NCBI GenBank assembly: GCA_004295245.1
Contig: REAR01000060.1
Coordinates: 1-64,000, forward strand
Direction of reading: 5' to 3'
Source: Sphingobacteriales bacterium
GTDB taxonomy: Bacteria; Bacteroidota; Bacteroidia; Chitinophagales; Chitinophagaceae
Length of the DNA: 64,000 nt
Both the position numbers and the translations under genes were made by a program. Position 1 is the first letter of the stretch, and each line of letters begins with the position of its first letter. Below, one piece after another: positions 62,055 to 64,000 of this stretch. Below the pieces are notes generated by a model that searched no databases, was not told the origin of the DNA, and saw nothing but the letters and a program-made list of their open reading frames with translations.

Positions 62055-64000
62055 TTAAATACTAAAGGCGGTTTCAATTATTTCCTCCTGTTCTTGCTTG
62101 TGCACTTTTGCATAACCTGTGGCCGTAGCTGCAGAGGGCTGACGGCTAATAACACCGTAGTTAATACTTTTTAAATTCATTTGCAGAAAAGAAGCAGCAC
62201 CCATATTCAGTGGTTCTTCCTGCACCCAGAACCAGGTGGCTTTGCTATATTTTTTATACAGGCCTTCTAATTGTTTTACCGGCAGCGGATACAACTGTTC
62301 TACACGAACTATTGCTGTATCTATATGGTTGTTTTTTTGTTGGCGTTCTGCCAGATCGTAATAGATTTTACCAGAACAGAATAATACCTTTTTTACTTCT
62401 GCTGCGTTGCTTACAAAAGCATCATCAATCACTTCTTTAAAACCGCCGCTGGTAAATTCTTTTGTTGCTGAATAGGTGCCTGCGTGTCGCAGATTAGCTT
62501 TTGGCGCAAAATTAATTAATGGCTTACGGAAAGGCCAGGCTAACTGGCGGCGCAATGCATGAAAGAAATTTGCTGCTGTGGTAATATTGGTTATCACCAT
62601 ATTTAATTCAGCACACTGTTGTAAGAAACGTTCCAAACGGGCACTGCTATGTTCTGGTCCCTGGCCTTCATAACCGTGGGGTAGCAACATGGTTACACCG
62701 TTCATGCGATTCCATTTTTGTTCTCCGGCACTAATAAACTGGTCAATCATGGTTTGTGCACCGTTTACAAAATCACCAAACTGTGCTTCCCACAATACAA
62801 GGGCATTGGGGTTGGCCATTGCATATCCATATTCAAAACCTAAAACACCATATTCGCTTAACAATGAATTGTAAATTCTGAACTTGCCTTTTGCGCCATC
62901 AATACGGCTGAGGCGGCTGTATGCTTTTTGTGAAACTTCATCTTGTAAAATGGCATGGCGGTGAGAGAAGGTGCCTCTTCTTACGTCTTGTCCGCTCATT
63001 CTAACATTATTTCCATCCAGCAGAATACTGCCATAAGCCAATAGTTCGGCGGTAGCCCAATCTATCTTTCCTTCTGCTTCAAAAAGCTTTACTTTATCTT
63101 GTATAATTTTTTCAATTTTCTTTAATGGTTTAAAATCATCGGGCCATTGCATTAAAGCGTTGAAAATATTTTTAAAGTTATTTTCTGTTATAGCTGTAAC
63201 GGGGCTGTTATCAAAATCTTCTGTAGTAGCCGTTCTCAGGCTTTTCCATTTTATTTCTGGTTGCTGGTAATGATAGGGTAGTGGGTTTTGTTTTACTTCA
63301 TCCAGTCGTTCCTGTAAGTCGCCCCAAAACTTCTTCTCCATTGATATTGCCAGTTCTTTGGCATCTGCTTCTCCGTTTTCCAATAAAAAATTAGTGTAAA
63401 CTTCTCGTGGGTTGGGGTGCTTATCAATTAGTGCATATAAATGTGGCTGGGTAAATTTAGGATCATCGCCTTCGTTATGGCCATGCTTGCGGTAGCACAC
63501 CATATCAATAAACACATCGCTGTTAAATTCCTGGCGGTAGCGGGTGGCAATCTCCACACATTTAATCACAGCCTCCGGGTCGTCTCCGTTAACATGCATC
63601 ACCGGAGCCTGCACCATAGCTGCTAATGAGGTGCAATAGTCGGCACTGCGTGCTTCATCAAAGTCGGTGGTAAAGCCAATTTGGTTATTAATTACAATAT
63701 GCATGGTGCCACCGGTATAGTACCCCTTAAGATCACTCATTTGCAGTACTTCATACACCACACCTTGTCCCGCAATAGAGGCATCGCCATGTATCAGAAT
63801 AGGTAATATCTTATCAAAGTCACTTTCGTATAAAACATCTGCCTTTGCTCTGGCAAAGCCCACAACTACGGGGTTAACTGCTTCCAGATGCGATGGGTTG
63901 GGCATCAGTTTCAGGTGAATGGTCTTATTATTCAATGTTTGTACTTCGCTACCATAACCCATGTGGTATTTAACATCGCCACTGCCCATGGTCTGGTCTA
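62055..64000 (-). CDS. sucA: 2-oxoglutarate dehydrogenase E1 component, 5' end outside window
   Basis: About 648 codons of the C-terminal part are present, and the gene runs off the right edge. Thiamine-diphosphate enzyme of the TCA cycle. DQTMGSGDVKYHMGYG at the start of the visible part, NPSHLEAVNPVV, HGDASIAGQGVVYE and RKHGHNEGDDP with the ThDP and metal site, then GRRGTFSHRHAIL-like RRGTFSHRHA and LLPHGYEGQGPEHSSARLERFLQ. Every signature expected of the E1o C-terminal half is intact. The E2 gene sucB is not seen. Confidence 0.94.
   Translation of the reverse strand, partial: DQTMGSGDVKYHMGYGSEVQTLNNKTIHLKLMPNPSHLEAVNPVVVGFARAKADVLYESDFDKILPILIHGDASIAGQGVVYEVLQMSDLKGYYTGGTMHIVINNQIGFTTDFDEARSADYCTSLAAMVQAPVMHVNGDDPEAVIKCVEIATRYRQEFNSDVFIDMVCYRKHGHNEGDDPKFTQPHLYALIDKHPNPREVYTNFLLENGEADAKELAISMEKKFWGDLQERLDEVKQNPLPYHYQQPEIKWKSLRTATTEDFDNSPVTAITENNFKNIFNALMQWPDDFKPLKKIEKIIQDKVKLFEAEGKIDWATAELLAYGSILLDGNNVRMSGQDVRRGTFSHRHAILQDEVSQKAYSRLSRIDGAKGKFRIYNSLLSEYGVLGFEYGYAMANPNALVLWEAQFGDFVNGAQTMIDQFISAGEQKWNRMNGVTMLLPHGYEGQGPEHSSARLERFLQQCAELNMVITNITTAANFFHALRRQLAWPFRKPLINFAPKANLRHAGTYSATKEFTSGGFKEVIDDAFVSNAAEVKKVLFCSGKIYYDLAERQQKNNHIDTAIVRVEQLYPLPVKQLEGLYKKYSKATWFWVQEEPLNMGAASFLQMNLKSINYGVISRQPSAATATGYAKVHKQEQEEIIETAFSI

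Overview
The window reads as a piece of chromosome from a member of the Bacteroidota, most likely a Chitinophagaceae-type (Chitinophagales) bacterium. The evidence is the L28-L33-DUF4295-FtsY gene block, a PorW/SprE-type protein of the type IX secretion and gliding system, a PafA-type phosphatase, a YtxJ-like thioredoxin-fold protein, many short lipoproteins and beta-barrel proteins with Bacteroidota-style signal peptides, and promoters resembling the TTTG / TAnnTTTG consensus. Almost all genes are housekeeping or general surface genes. No prophage, plasmid, CRISPR or conventional defence island is visible.

Layout. 1-4000: a GH13 amylase-like enzyme and a minus-strand set of surface proteins (two LVIVD-repeat lipoproteins and a beta-barrel protein). 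4285-10128: topoisomerase IV genes parE and parC with DUF1835 and DUF4260 genes between them; parC as given carries a one-base frameshift and a perfect 45-bp tandem duplication. 10337-17615: a STAS protein divergent from clpC, then cmk, a lipoprotein and lon. 18187-26446: MtfA-like peptidase, CPBP protease, yceD-rpmF-plsX, panB, and ppk1-ppx for polyphosphate. 26810-28529: rpmB-rpmG-DUF4295-ftsY. 28580-32418: OMP, amidohydrolase, SET, NUDIX and CorA. 32778-38536: an orphan alpha-oxoamine synthase, dapF, tRNA-Cys, a nucleoside phosphorylase, yggS and an acyl-CoA dehydrogenase. 39011-50876: PafA-like phosphatase, acetyltransferases, DEDDh exonuclease, glycosyltransferase, EamA exporter, GH16, sugar porter and sucC. 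50929-59507: OMP, SprT-like peptidase, bactofilin with a membrane partner, porW/sprE and PBP1A. 59601-64000: rsmB-like, an IS1595-transposase-derived protein and the 3' part of sucA.

The most unusual feature is a dense family of intergenic palindromic repeats. Twenty-one loci were found by eye, about one per 3 kb. The core is a 20-base arm of the type GTTGCGTCGCAC(A/C/T)CTT.... In complete copies a second, inverted arm lies 0-102 bases away, and the whole is enclosed by shorter outer ends (TACCAGCA ... TGCTGGTA). Every copy is intergenic or touches only a gene end, and several begin right after terminator T-tracts. A sub-family has a different arm, GTTGAACTGAGCGTAGCAAC, but the same outer end. 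Nothing in the window obviously mobilises them. One gene (60962-61660) is a transposase relative that seems to have lost its catalytic acids, and it sits between two members of the family.

Limits: all calls come from reading the sequence and recalled family motifs. No database search, folding program or genome-wide count was available.
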